This document shows positions 28,476 through 37,093 of a stretch of DNA of 64,000 nt, piece after piece. Positions within the stretch are counted from its first letter, which is position 1. Each line of letters opens with the position of its first letter. The notes beneath the pieces were generated by a model that worked only from the letters and a program-made list of their open reading frames with translations, made no database searches and was not told the origin of the DNA. Both the position numbers and the translations under genes were made by a program. Source of the stretch: Tumebacillus algifaecis (GTDB taxonomy: Bacteria > Bacillota > Bacilli > Tumebacillales > Tumebacillaceae); NCBI RefSeq assembly GCF_002243515.1, contig NZ_CP022657.1, forward strand, positions 2,843,001 through 2,907,000, read 5' to 3'.

Positions 28476-28784
28476 TTACATCTTGATGTCCAAGCGATGG
28501 CCCTTATAGGGATGAGGAATGGCCTCTTCTTGTTGCTTTTCGCCATGAGAGCGTTCGTGCTCGCTCTCCTGTCTATCATTGCCCTCCCGCTTGTCACGCA
28601 ACTCGGTACGCGCGTTTTCCTCGTTTGCGGTCACTGTCTGTTCTGTACGCGCTGTACGACCTGCTAAAGATTCTGAGTTCATCGCGTTTGCCAAAGTGGT
28701 TTGATGTTGTTGATTTTGCATGAGCCTGCTGTGTTCGACCGTTCTTGGCACCGCAATTTGCAATTCCACCGCTTTGAGTGACAT
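28476..28784 (-). CDS. Conserved small protein of the fla/che operon, function unknown
   Basis: A 102-residue hydrophilic protein. The first 20 residues (MSLKAVELQIAVPRTVEHSR) look conserved in related operons as far as I recall. The remainder is a highly charged, repetitive Arg/Glu/Gln segment (RTELRDKREGNDRQESEHER) that is probably disordered. CTGGAGGTGCGGTC precedes the ATG. It lies between the FapA-like gene and the membrane-anchored coiled-coil gene. I assign no function. Confidence 0.75.
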   Translation of the reverse strand: MSLKAVELQIAVPRTVEHSRLMQNQQHQTTLANAMNSESLAGRTARTEQTVTANEENARTELRDKREGNDRQESEHERSHGEKQQEEAIPHPYKGHRLDIKM

Positions 28785-28800
28785 GACCGCACCTCCAGGC

Positions 28801-30231
28801 TCAGTATACGACGTTTGTAGTCAGTTCTCCGTCAGTGATTCCGAAAACGACAGGCCCTGTACGCGTATCGCGCATATACGCCACTTGCGTCCCGAGCGTC
28901 AATTTCACACCGCCGTACAAGACATCTAGACAATATACTTTTGCCCGCTTCGTATCGAGCAAGATCGCTTCGATTTCCGAACGGCGATACATCAGTTCCT
29001 CTTCTTCACGCAAATAATGCTGATAGGTCGCCGAAAGATTCTGGCGCAGTGCAGCTTTATCGGGTGGCAACTGATTGCCAATTCCCGCCATGTTATCGAG
29101 TAAGGTGAGCGCTTTCTTCGACTTGTCCATGTTCTGATGTAAATCTTTCATTCGCTGATGCAGCCCTTGCATCTCAGTGCGCAACTGTGGATGTACGCCT
29201 ACTTCCACTTCGGTCGGCGTTGCCATTGGCGAGCCGAGCGTGCGTGTGCGCACTTCTTCACCGGCACGTACCAGACCGCCGACAATCACCGCTTTCTGCG
29301 CTTGCATATTAATGCTGCGCCCAGCCGAGATCGTGCAGTGCATGATCGAATCTCGCACGATCACATCGACACCTGCTTCGACAATCGCGCCTTGCATAAA
29401 TCGTGCACGAACGGAGCCACCCGCTTTGATCATGCCCTTGCCTCGCGCTTGCACACCACCGCGGATGATGATATCGCCGCCCGCTTCCAGCACTGCGCTT
29501 TCCACGTTGCCGGCCACTTCGATATCCCCGGCCGCAACAATTCGAAAGCCAGGCAGAACATTGCCGCGAATGCGTACAGTTCCAAGGAAGTCGATATTGC
29601 CTACCGAAAAGTCGATGTCGCTGTTCACTTCGAAGACGTCAAAGACATGAATTTTCACATCGCGCGGAGTGTAAGAAACATGACCGTCCTTGTCCGCAAT
29701 CAATTCCAGTCCGTTTTCGCTGATCACCGTATTTTTCCCGTGCGGAAGTCGATAGTCACGTCCAGGCTTGGCCATGATTGGCGCACCATTGACCCCAACC
29801 CCTTGAACACCTTCGGTCGGCAGCTTCTTTTTGGCCAAGATCTGTCCTTTGTGGACCGTGCGCACGACACCAAGGTCAAAGAAATCAACACGTCCATCTT
29901 CCAGTTCCCGCGGAACGTGCGTAATATCTTCAAGCAGGATTTCGATCACTGCATTTTCACCGTTGATCGGCGCTTTACCGACGGCAACTTTCTGTTTGAA
30001 GCCGATATAGCCTCGCGGATTCATGACGATTTGTTGGCAGGAAACCATATCGATGCCAAAGGTGACTCCGTTGTGACGCAAAAACTCCACCAAGCCATTG
30101 TACGTTAAGTGTGGGAAATTCTGTTCTTGTAGTAAAGTCTCGCTCAGGGTCAAATATGCCGTCAAAGCACCTTCGACGGTGACTTTTCCGTTTTTGAGCC
30201 AAAAGGCGGTCTCATCTTGTCTGTTCTCCAT
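28801..30231 (-). CDS. FapA family protein (DUF342)
   Basis: A 476-residue DUF342 protein. The N-terminal region has VTFGIDMVSCQQIV. The central FapA core shows GKAPINGENAVIEI, PTEGVQGVGVNGAPI and KPGRDYRLPHGKNT. The Gly-rich right-handed beta-helix follows (repeats such as GDIEVAGNVES, GDIIIRGGVQA, GSVRARFMQGA), and a C-terminal coiled-coil (about 375-435) ends the fold. DUF342 proteins are linked to polymer secretion or flagellar operons; the molecular role is not settled. GGGGGGATTAGC precedes the ATG. It directly follows sigD. Confidence 0.88.
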   Translation of the reverse strand: MENRQDETAFWLKNGKVTVEGALTAYLTLSETLLQEQNFPHLTYNGLVEFLRHNGVTFGIDMVSCQQIVMNPRGYIGFKQKVAVGKAPINGENAVIEILLEDITHVPRELEDGRVDFFDLGVVRTVHKGQILAKKKLPTEGVQGVGVNGAPIMAKPGRDYRLPHGKNTVISENGLELIADKDGHVSYTPRDVKIHVFDVFEVNSDIDFSVGNIDFLGTVRIRGNVLPGFRIVAAGDIEVAGNVESAVLEAGGDIIIRGGVQARGKGMIKAGGSVRARFMQGAIVEAGVDVIVRDSIMHCTISAGRSINMQAQKAVIVGGLVRAGEEVRTRTLGSPMATPTEVEVGVHPQLRTEMQGLHQRMKDLHQNMDKSKKALTLLDNMAGIGNQLPPDKAALRQNLSATYQHYLREEEELMYRRSEIEAILLDTKRAKVYCLDVLYGGVKLTLGTQVAYMRDTRTGPVVFGITDGELTTNVVY

Positions 30232-30257
30232 GCTAATCCCCCCACCATCAAAATCCC

Positions 30258-31046
30258 TTAACTTCTCAACTCTTGCTTCAGACGACTCAACGCTCCGCGG
30301 AGCCGATAGATCGCCTTGGTGTGAAGTTGAGAAACGCGAGAACCGGACAGCTCCAAAATCTCCGCGATGTCTTTGAACGAAAATTCCTCATAGTAATGCA
30401 GCGTGACAACCAGACGTTCTTTTTCAGGCAACCTCGTTAAAACTTTCATCAACATTTCTTGTACCATCGAACGCTCGATCGAGGTCTCAGGTTGGGCTGC
30501 ATTTGGGTCGATGATCGTGTCTGCTACCGTGACCTCACTGCCGGCATCGTCACTTTTCAAAATGCCATCCAGTGAGACTAGCGGAGAAACGGACAGCTCA
30601 TACAAAGTCTGCCGAAATTCGGTAATCGGCATGTTCAGGCGTTGCGCAATTTCCTCATCTTCTGCCGACCGAAGCAATTCATGCTCCACTTGTGCATAAG
30701 CCGCCTCGATCTCCTTTGCTTTCGTTCGCAGGGAACGCGGTACCCAGTCCTGACTTCTCAGTCCGTCGAGCACCGCCCCACGAATGCGCCAAGTCGCAAA
30801 GGTGACAAACTCATAGCCCCGCATCGGGTCAAAGCGTTCGATCGCCTCGATCAGCCCGAGCGTGCCCATGCTGACCAAATCATCAAAGTTGACCGCTGCA
30901 TTCCACGTACTCGACATCTTGTAAACGACTTTTTGCACCAGTGGAAGATGAGCGACAACGAGAGCATCGCGCGCCTGCTTGTCCTGATCATGTTGCCAAC
31001 GTGTCCATAAAAGGTCTGTCTGCTCCAAATGCTTCAGTTGCTTCAT
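30258..31046 (-). CDS. sigD: RNA polymerase sigma factor SigD (FliA/WhiG type)
   Basis: SigD transcribes late flagellar, chemotaxis and autolysin genes. The 262-residue protein has region 2 (HLPLVQKVVYKMSS, DDLVSMGTLGLIEAIERFD, FVTFATWRIRGAVLDGLR), region 3, and region 4 ending in FKDIAEILELSGSRVSQLHT. Lengths and motifs match sigma-28. I choose ATG 31046, which follows a run of GTG codons containing the AGGTGG/GGTGG ribosome binding site. It lies at the end of the che genes, as in Bacillus. Confidence 0.96.
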   Translation of the reverse strand: MKQLKHLEQTDLLWTRWQHDQDKQARDALVVAHLPLVQKVVYKMSSTWNAAVNFDDLVSMGTLGLIEAIERFDPMRGYEFVTFATWRIRGAVLDGLRSQDWVPRSLRTKAKEIEAAYAQVEHELLRSAEDEEIAQRLNMPITEFRQTLYELSVSPLVSLDGILKSDDAGSEVTVADTIIDPNAAQPETSIERSMVQEMLMKVLTRLPEKERLVVTLHYYEEFSFKDIAEILELSGSRVSQLHTKAIYRLRGALSRLKQELRS

Positions 31047-31058
31047 CTCCACCACCAC

Positions 31059-31460
31059 CTATCGGTCTAATTCTTTGAGATGCCGCAAAGCTTCTGCCAT
31101 TTTGCGCGCCTCTTCATCGGAGACCGTCTGCTGTGGCAACGTCTGATGCAGGGGAACAAAGTCGGTAACAGGCTCCTCATGCAGTTGTTCATCATCTGGC
31201 ATCGGCACCGGCGGCTGTTCCGGAAGTAAAAGATCGATGTGCTTGCCCCGGGCTTCAACGCCTTCCGGTTCCCCAACAAAGATGCGCGTCGTAAATTTTA
31301 ACAAGTAGCCGAGAACAAACAAACCAAGCAACCCGATCGCGCCGCGGATCAGACTGGTGAGCATCGTGTTTCCGGCCGCCAATGACAGACCCATCGCCAG
31401 AAAAAATCCAAACACGCCAAGTCCAACTTGCAGTCCAAGACCGCTTTGTTTTTGCTTCAT
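31059..31460 (-). CDS. Small two-helix membrane protein of the che operon, function unknown
   Basis: A 133-residue protein with two predicted membrane helices (about 10-29 and 38-55, Gly/Leu-rich) and a proline-rich acidic cytoplasmic tail ending in a basic helix (EEARKMAEALRHLKELDR). Its ATG overlaps the cheD stop by one base (TGATG), so it is part of the operon. It does not match SwrB, which follows sigD in Bacillus. I cannot name it. Confidence 0.75.
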   Translation of the reverse strand: MKQKQSGLGLQVGLGVFGFFLAMGLSLAAGNTMLTSLIRGAIGLLGLFVLGYLLKFTTRIFVGEPEGVEARGKHIDLLLPEQPPVPMPDDEQLHEEPVTDFVPLHQTLPQQTVSDEEARKMAEALRHLKELDR

Positions 31461-31939
31461 CAGATCGTCGTAACTCCTTGCTTTGCTGTTCGAATCACAA
31501 GTGCACCGTCAGAGCCGCTCAGTTCGATCGTACGGCCGCAGTTTCCGCCTGTGTCTTCTGCTGTTATTGGGATAGTTAAGGCCGAGAGGGCCAGTTTGAC
31601 CGCTTCCACGTTGCGCGGTCCGATTCGCATCAGGTCGCTTTGGCCCGCGAACGTAAACATTTGCGCCCCTCCGGCCAACTTAGCGATAATTCTTCTTTTG
31701 ATGGCACCTTTTTGCTCCATCAATTGAATCAACAACGGAACTGCTGTATTTGCATACTTGGCCCGATTTTTCTCATCTGCGCTGGCAGCAGTAGGCAACA
31801 TGATGTGAGCAAGACCGGCCACCTTAGCCTTCGGGTCGAACAATGCGATTCCAACGCACGAACCGAGCCCGGTTGTGCGGAGCGAGTCAGGAGAAGTTGC
31901 AGTGCCGAGATCGGCCATTCCCACTCTAATCACATTCAT
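31460..31939 (-). CDS. cheD: Chemoreceptor glutamine deamidase CheD
   Basis: CheD deamidates chemoreceptors and binds CheC. The 159-residue protein carries the catalytic cysteine in TGLGSCVGIAL, the histidine in AHIMLP and a conserved Thr in the NTAV segment. GGAQMFTF and the GPRN motif are also typical. Its ATG overlaps the cheC stop by four bases (ATGA), which fits the known CheC-CheD partnership. Confidence 0.96.
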   Translation of the reverse strand: MNVIRVGMADLGTATSPDSLRTTGLGSCVGIALFDPKAKVAGLAHIMLPTAASADEKNRAKYANTAVPLLIQLMEQKGAIKRRIIAKLAGGAQMFTFAGQSDLMRIGPRNVEAVKLALSALTIPITAEDTGGNCGRTIELSGSDGALVIRTAKQGVTTI

Positions 31940-32562
31940 ACGCTTTCCACCCCTAAAGACTGGAACAACAAATTGACTGAACCGGGATCAGGGAGCAGGA
32001 AAAAGTGACCACGAATTTCAAGATCCCCTTGTCGGAACTCGGTATCTACGACGAGAGCGTAGTCGGATACCTGTCCCAATTGGATCATACCGATGCTTAA
32101 GATCGCTCCCGCCATGTCTACTGCAAGGGCTGGCGGTGTCGGCGATGTGTCTTTCTTCGTAAAGTCGGCGAGCGAGGAGAGATAGGAACCCGCCAAAATG
32201 TTCCCGATCTCCTGCAATGCGGATATTTCCATTTCAGAAAAATCTTCGTGCTCACCTGTGCTGTATGGGCCCACCAAATCAGAAACCAGTCGCTTCGCAC
32301 TCTCCTGGTGCAGTAGGAAAAAGATACTGCCCGGCAATTCGCCTTCGATGCGCAGGAAAATGCCGATCACCAGTTGTTCCGCGCCACCAACAACGTCTGC
32401 AATCTCGTCAAAACCGACCACAGAGACGCGTGGAACGTTCATTTGAATCTCTGAATGGAGCAGTTTGGACAATGCGGTCGCCGCGTGCCCTGCACCGATG
32501 TTGCCCACTTCACGGAGGCAGCTGAGTTGGATTTCTCCGAGATTTCGGATATCCTCCATCAT
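31936..32562 (-). CDS. cheC: CheY-P phosphatase CheC
   Basis: CheC dephosphorylates CheY-P and is stimulated by CheD in adaptation. The 208-residue protein has two pseudo-symmetric phosphatase motifs, EVGNIGAGHAATALS near the N-terminus and EIGNILAGSYLSSLAD in the middle, so both catalytic Glu/Asn pairs are present. It lies two bases after cheW. Confidence 0.96.
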   Translation of the reverse strand: MMEDIRNLGEIQLSCLREVGNIGAGHAATALSKLLHSEIQMNVPRVSVVGFDEIADVVGGAEQLVIGIFLRIEGELPGSIFFLLHQESAKRLVSDLVGPYSTGEHEDFSEMEISALQEIGNILAGSYLSSLADFTKKDTSPTPPALAVDMAGAILSIGMIQLGQVSDYALVVDTEFRQGDLEIRGHFFLLPDPGSVNLLFQSLGVESV

Positions 32563-32564
32563 GC

Positions 32565-33041
32565 TTATCGCTCCATCGCGGACATCGCTTGGATCTCTTC
32601 ATTGCTGAGCACTTTGTCGAGGTTCAGCATGACGAGTAAACGGCCATCCAGTTTGGCAACACCGCGCAGGTAGGAAGCTTTAATTCCCCCCACAACCGCG
32701 GGCGGCTGTTCGATCGAGTTGATTGGAATGTCGATGACATCGTTCGCCGCATCCACAATCAGACCCACTTCCATATCCTCAACCGCTACAATGATGATGC
32801 GAGTGGATTCTGTATAGTCCGCTTGACCCAAGGAAAAGCGGGTTTTCAAGTCGATGACCGGCGTAACCACGCCGCGCAGGTTAATGACGCCGATTACGAA
32901 ATCAGGCGTGCGCGGGACGCGGGTAATGTTCTGCATCTTTTCGATCGAGCGAACTTGAGCAACTTCCACCCCATACTCTTCGTCCACCAGACTAAACACG
33001 ATTACCTTGATTTCTTCCACAATATCTTTGCGCTCCAACAT
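32565..33041 (-). CDS. cheW: Chemotaxis coupling protein CheW
   Basis: CheW links receptors to CheA. The 158-residue protein is a CheW domain with VFSLVDEEYGVEVAQVRSIE and GVINLRGVVTPVIDLKTRF. AAGGAGGGG precedes the ATG. It lies between cheA and cheC. Confidence 0.96.
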   Translation of the reverse strand: MLERKDIVEEIKVIVFSLVDEEYGVEVAQVRSIEKMQNITRVPRTPDFVIGVINLRGVVTPVIDLKTRFSLGQADYTESTRIIIVAVEDMEVGLIVDAANDVIDIPINSIEQPPAVVGGIKASYLRGVAKLDGRLLVMLNLDKVLSNEEIQAMSAMER

Positions 33042-33056
33042 GACGATTTCCCCTCC

Positions 33057-35114
33057 TTATTGAATCAAAGCGTTGCAGTCCATGATTAAGGCAACTTGTC
33101 CGTCGCCGAGGATGGTGGCACCCGAGATTGCAAATACGGTACCGGTCAGATATTTGCCCAGCGACTTGAGCACCACTTCCTGCTGGCCGATGAAGAAATC
33201 GACCGAAAGCGCCGCCATTTTTTCTCCTTTGCGAACGATGACCACATTTACTTCGTCCTGACGATTCTCCTCGTCTCGCGGTACGGAGAACGTGTTCTCA
33301 AGATCCAAAAGCGGTACTACTTTGCCACGGAAGTCGATCACGTCTTGACGATGCACACGCTTGATGTCCGACTTTTTAATGATCGCTGTTTCGATGATCG
33401 AAGAGAGCGGAATTGCATATTTCTCATCGGCAATCTGCACCAGCATCGCCTGAATGATCGATAGAGTAAGCGGCAGTTGAATGGAGAATTTGGTTCCTTG
33501 GCCTGGGGTGGATTGAACGACGACGCGGCCGCCGAGCGACTCAATTTTCGTTTTGACCACATCGAGACCAACGCCGCGGCCCGAGATGTCGGAGATTTTT
33601 TCTGCCGTGGAGAAGCCAGAGTGGAACAGGAGGTCAAATACTTGCATATCCGGCATTGAGTCTGCGGACGATGGATCGACAAGCCCTTTGTCAATCGCTT
33701 TCTTCAGCACGCCGTCACGGTCGATGCCATTGCCATCATCGGTGATTTCGATGAAAACGTGGTTGCCAGACTGGAAGGCCACCAACTCGACGCGTCCCGT
33801 TTCGTTCTTGCCATTTGCACGTCGGGCAGCTGGGAGTTCTAAGCCATGGTCGATCGAATTGCGCAAGAGATGAACCAGCGGATCACCGATCTCATCGATG
33901 ACAGTACGATCGAGCTCCGTATCTTGACCGCGGATGACAAAATCAACTTTTTTACCAAGTTCGCGCGCCAGATCGCGAATCATGCGCGGGAAGCGGTTAA
34001 AGACGGTATCTACAGGAACCATGCGGATGGTCATGACCAAGTTTTGCAGGTCTGTGGAGATGCGGCTCATGTGTTCAACCGTTTCAATCAGATCGCCATT
34101 GCCGATGTCTTTCGCGATCTGTTCCAGACGGGTACGGTCGATAACCAACTCCGAGAAGAGGTTGATCAATACGTCAAGGCGGTCGATGTCAACGCGTACC
34201 GATTTCCCGATCTGCATCTTCTTCTGATCTTGTGCTGCCGCTTGTGCTTTCAGATCGACCACAGGAGCGGCTGCCTTCGAGGACACAGCAGGAGCTACAC
34301 TTGGAGCAGATGCCGCAACTTCCACTTTGGAAGTTTTCACAGGTTCAGGCTGTTGCTCCACTTTGACCTGTGTGACGATGACATCAGCAACTTCCGAGAC
34401 GTTCATCCCGATCGAGCGGACAGTTTCTTGATCTTTTTTGGTCACCAAAACGATCATGAAGTCCTTCTCAAACTTTTCTTCTTCCAAGTCCTCGACACTC
34501 GGGTCAGATTTGATAATCTCGCCCGTACGCTCGTAGGCATCGAACACCATGTAGGCACGTGCCGCGCGCATGATGCATTTCTCATTCAGCGTAACCATAA
34601 TCTTATACGCGCTGAACCCGCTCTCCTGCGATTGGCGAAGAATCGTCGATTCATATTCGTTGAATATGAGGCCGTCTTCGGTCACTTCAATACCAGAGAC
34701 TTCCTCATCGGAAACAGAGGAAGAAGCTGGCTTACCAGTAACGAGAGCTTTCAGTTTATCCACAGTCACTTCGATATCAGAAGCGCTGTCATTGCCCGCT
34801 TCGATGATCTGATTCAACTGTCCTTCCAAAATATCTACGCAACTAAACAGCACGTCCATCACGTCGCCACTAACAGCCAAGATCCCATTTCGCATCAGAT
34901 CAAGTCCGTTTTCCATCTCGTGCGTCAAATGAGTCATCTTCTCGAAGCCCATCGTCGCCGCCATCCCTTTCAGGGTGTGAGCGGAGCGAAACACAACATT
35001 GACGATATCGAGCGACTGAGGTGATTGCTCTAAAGCAAGCAGGTTTTCGTTGATGGCCTGCAGATGCTCTTTTGATTCTTCAATGAACATATCAAGATAT
35101 TGATTCATGTCCAT
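33057..35114 (-). CDS. cheA: Chemotaxis sensor histidine kinase CheA
   Basis: CheA autophosphorylates and passes phosphate to CheY and CheB. The 685-residue protein has the Hpt domain with FRSAHTLKG (His46), a P2 docking domain (about 170-275), an Ala/Val-rich linker and the dimerisation domain (VRVDIDRLDVLINLFSELV). The HATPase domain has HLLRNSIDHG, DDGNGID and GRGVGLDVV, and a C-terminal CheW-like domain follows. ATG 35114 (MDMNQYL) has AGGAGG 9 bases upstream; a second ATG two codons later is possible. Confidence 0.97.
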   Translation of the reverse strand: MDMNQYLDMFIEESKEHLQAINENLLALEQSPQSLDIVNVVFRSAHTLKGMAATMGFEKMTHLTHEMENGLDLMRNGILAVSGDVMDVLFSCVDILEGQLNQIIEAGNDSASDIEVTVDKLKALVTGKPASSSVSDEEVSGIEVTEDGLIFNEYESTILRQSQESGFSAYKIMVTLNEKCIMRAARAYMVFDAYERTGEIIKSDPSVEDLEEEKFEKDFMIVLVTKKDQETVRSIGMNVSEVADVIVTQVKVEQQPEPVKTSKVEVAASAPSVAPAVSSKAAAPVVDLKAQAAAQDQKKMQIGKSVRVDIDRLDVLINLFSELVIDRTRLEQIAKDIGNGDLIETVEHMSRISTDLQNLVMTIRMVPVDTVFNRFPRMIRDLARELGKKVDFVIRGQDTELDRTVIDEIGDPLVHLLRNSIDHGLELPAARRANGKNETGRVELVAFQSGNHVFIEITDDGNGIDRDGVLKKAIDKGLVDPSSADSMPDMQVFDLLFHSGFSTAEKISDISGRGVGLDVVKTKIESLGGRVVVQSTPGQGTKFSIQLPLTLSIIQAMLVQIADEKYAIPLSSIIETAIIKKSDIKRVHRQDVIDFRGKVVPLLDLENTFSVPRDEENRQDEVNVVIVRKGEKMAALSVDFFIGQQEVVLKSLGKYLTGTVFAISGATILGDGQVALIMDCNALIQ

Positions 35115-35127
35115 ATCAAGACACCTC

Positions 35128-36189
35128 CTAGCGTTTCCACGGTTTTCTAAGCTCGTCCGCAATGCGATCCAGGGGGACAATAGTATCTACACAACCTTTG
35201 GCTATCGCGGAACGCGGCATTCCAAACACTACACAGGACTCCTGTGCTTCGGCGATCGTACGACCACCGTTTGACTTGATTTTAACCATGCCGTTCGAAC
35301 CATCACCGCCCATTCCGGTGAGGATCGCAGCGGTCACTCGAACATCGGCTAATTCTGCAACCGAATCAAACAGGACGTCAACTGCCGGGCGGTGCCCGCC
35401 GACCGGCGGTTCTTGAGAAAGCTCTGTCATATAGGTATGGGGGCGATGCTCCACGATTTTCATATGGTAATCCCCTGGTGCGATGTAGACATGCCCTTCT
35501 TCCAACATTTGACCGTGCTCCGCTTCATGCACACGAACTTGACAGAGATGATCAAGACGCGTGGCGAGCGATTTGGTAAATCCGGGCGGCATGTGCTGCA
35601 CGATGACAACAGCGGCTGGAAGTTCGGCCGGCAAATGGGAGAGCACCACTTGCAAGGCGCGAGGTCCGCCCGTAGATGTTCCGATCGCGATGATTTCTTC
35701 CACACGCTTCCCTGTCCGCATCGGTTTAGGAGGTGTGGGGATCGGTTTTGGCAAAGGCCGAAAATAGGTCGTGCTGCGAACAATTTGTTCCTTTTTTGCG
35801 GCCGCTTTTACTTTAGCAACCAGCTCTTCCCCGACTATGCGCAGATCGAGAGAGATAGACCCTGAGGGCTTGCCGACAAAGTCAAACGCGCCAAGCTCCA
35901 ACGCCTTAATCGTCGCTTCCGCTCCATCCTGCGTTAAAGAGGAGAGCATGATCGTCGGCAGTTTGTATCTGCGCCAGATCATCGGCAACGCTTCTAGACC
36001 ATTTAAGACGGGCATCTCAATATCCAGGGTAAGAACGTCCGGTTTTAAATGAGGTATGAGTTCAAGCGCTTCCAGACCGTTCTTTGCTGCTCCAACCACC
36101 ATGATTTCGGGGTCCGATTTCAAAATGTCGCTGATGATGCGACGCATAAGAGCTGAATCGTCACAAACGAGAACTTTGATCGGGCTCAT
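35128..36189 (-). CDS. cheB: Chemotaxis response regulator methylesterase CheB
   Basis: CheB demethylates chemoreceptors when phosphorylated. The 353-residue protein has a receiver domain (DD at 10-11, phosphorylation Asp56 in LTLDIEMP) and a methylesterase domain. The Ser-His-Asp triad lies in IGTSTGGP, QHMPPGFT and GMGGDGSNGM. I choose ATG 36189, where the usual receiver start begins; the in-frame ATG at 36201 touches the GAGGG site directly and lacks spacing. Confidence 0.95.
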   Translation of the reverse strand: MSPIKVLVCDDSALMRRIISDILKSDPEIMVVGAAKNGLEALELIPHLKPDVLTLDIEMPVLNGLEALPMIWRRYKLPTIMLSSLTQDGAEATIKALELGAFDFVGKPSGSISLDLRIVGEELVAKVKAAAKKEQIVRSTTYFRPLPKPIPTPPKPMRTGKRVEEIIAIGTSTGGPRALQVVLSHLPAELPAAVVIVQHMPPGFTKSLATRLDHLCQVRVHEAEHGQMLEEGHVYIAPGDYHMKIVEHRPHTYMTELSQEPPVGGHRPAVDVLFDSVAELADVRVTAAILTGMGGDGSNGMVKIKSNGGRTIAEAQESCVVFGMPRSAIAKGCVDTIVPLDRIADELRKPWKR

Positions 36190-36217
36190 TCTGTCAAACA
36201 TCCCTCAATTCTGGGTA

Positions 36218-37093
36218 CTATTGAAACAGCCGAACCATTCGATGCAAAAACTGTTTCATTCCTCTAGTCGATACATCCCCGGCAACTTCGCCCTTGATCT
36301 GCGCTTGAACCACATTCGTGATACACATCGAGGCGAGACCATTGGGGTAGGCAAGCAGAAACGGCACTTGCCGTTTGACCGATTTGGAAACGTTAGGGTC
36401 GTCAAGCAAAACGCACAGTGTGGAAATCCCAACATTCAAAAAACGCTGTGCGACCAGCCGAATCTTCTCGGCCGTCTCCTTCCCTTCTGGCATGGACTGC
36501 GCCCGGTTGACCACCAGTTGAATACGGGTGGCCGGCTCGCGATTGACCACCATCTTGATCAACGCGTAGGCGTCTGTGATGGCTGTCGGTTCTGGAGTCA
36601 GCACCACATAAACATCGTCAGACGAGAGGATCAATTGCAACGTCTGCGCGTTCAGCCCAGCTCCAGTGTCGATCAGCACATAGTCGGCAAATCCTTGCAA
36701 TTCGCCTAGTTGTTCCAAAAGATAGTCAAATTCCTCTTGTTGAATATCGAGCAGATCTTGAAATCCAGAACCGCCCGCAATAAATTTGATATCGCATGGG
36801 CCTGTTTCGAGGATGTCTTGGAGCGTAGCTTCCTTGCGAATCAAATCGGCTAGGGTCTTTTTCGGTGTGACCCCCATCAAAACATCGATGTTGCCAAATC
36901 CTACGTCCGCATCGAGAATGACCACCTGTTTTCCTTGCTTAGCCAAGCCCAGCGCGTAGTTCAAGGTAAAGTTCGACTTGCCTACTCCGCCTTTGCCACT
37001 GGTGATCGTGATGACGCGCGTAGACCTGACTGGCGTTTCTTCCTGACGTGATTTTGCGACCAGGGAACGTAACCGCTCAGCTTGGTCATTCAT
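36218..37093 (-). CDS. flhG: MinD-like ATPase FlhG (flagellar number regulator)
   Basis: FlhG (YlxH/FleN) controls flagellar number and position with FlhF. The 291-residue ParA/MinD-type ATPase has the deviant Walker A SGKGGVGKSNF, DADVGFGNIDVLMG and the Walker B-type LIDTGAGL. Its ATG overlaps the flhF stop by 8 bases. The flhF-flhG-cheB order is the Firmicute standard. Confidence 0.96.
   Translation of the reverse strand: MNDQAERLRSLVAKSRQEETPVRSTRVITITSGKGGVGKSNFTLNYALGLAKQGKQVVILDADVGFGNIDVLMGVTPKKTLADLIRKEATLQDILETGPCDIKFIAGGSGFQDLLDIQQEEFDYLLEQLGELQGFADYVLIDTGAGLNAQTLQLILSSDDVYVVLTPEPTAITDAYALIKMVVNREPATRIQLVVNRAQSMPEGKETAEKIRLVAQRFLNVGISTLCVLLDDPNVSKSVKRQVPFLLAYPNGLASMCITNVVQAQIKGEVAGDVSTRGMKQFLHRMVRLFQ

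Noticed and set aside
29158-30108. Plus-strand frame of 316 codons opposite the FapA-like gene
   Set aside because: Antisense shadow; the minus-strand protein has a recognisable beta-helix repeat.
33846-35024. Plus-strand frame of 392 codons opposite cheA
   Set aside because: Antisense to intact cheA, with no start signals and a composition unlike real proteins.
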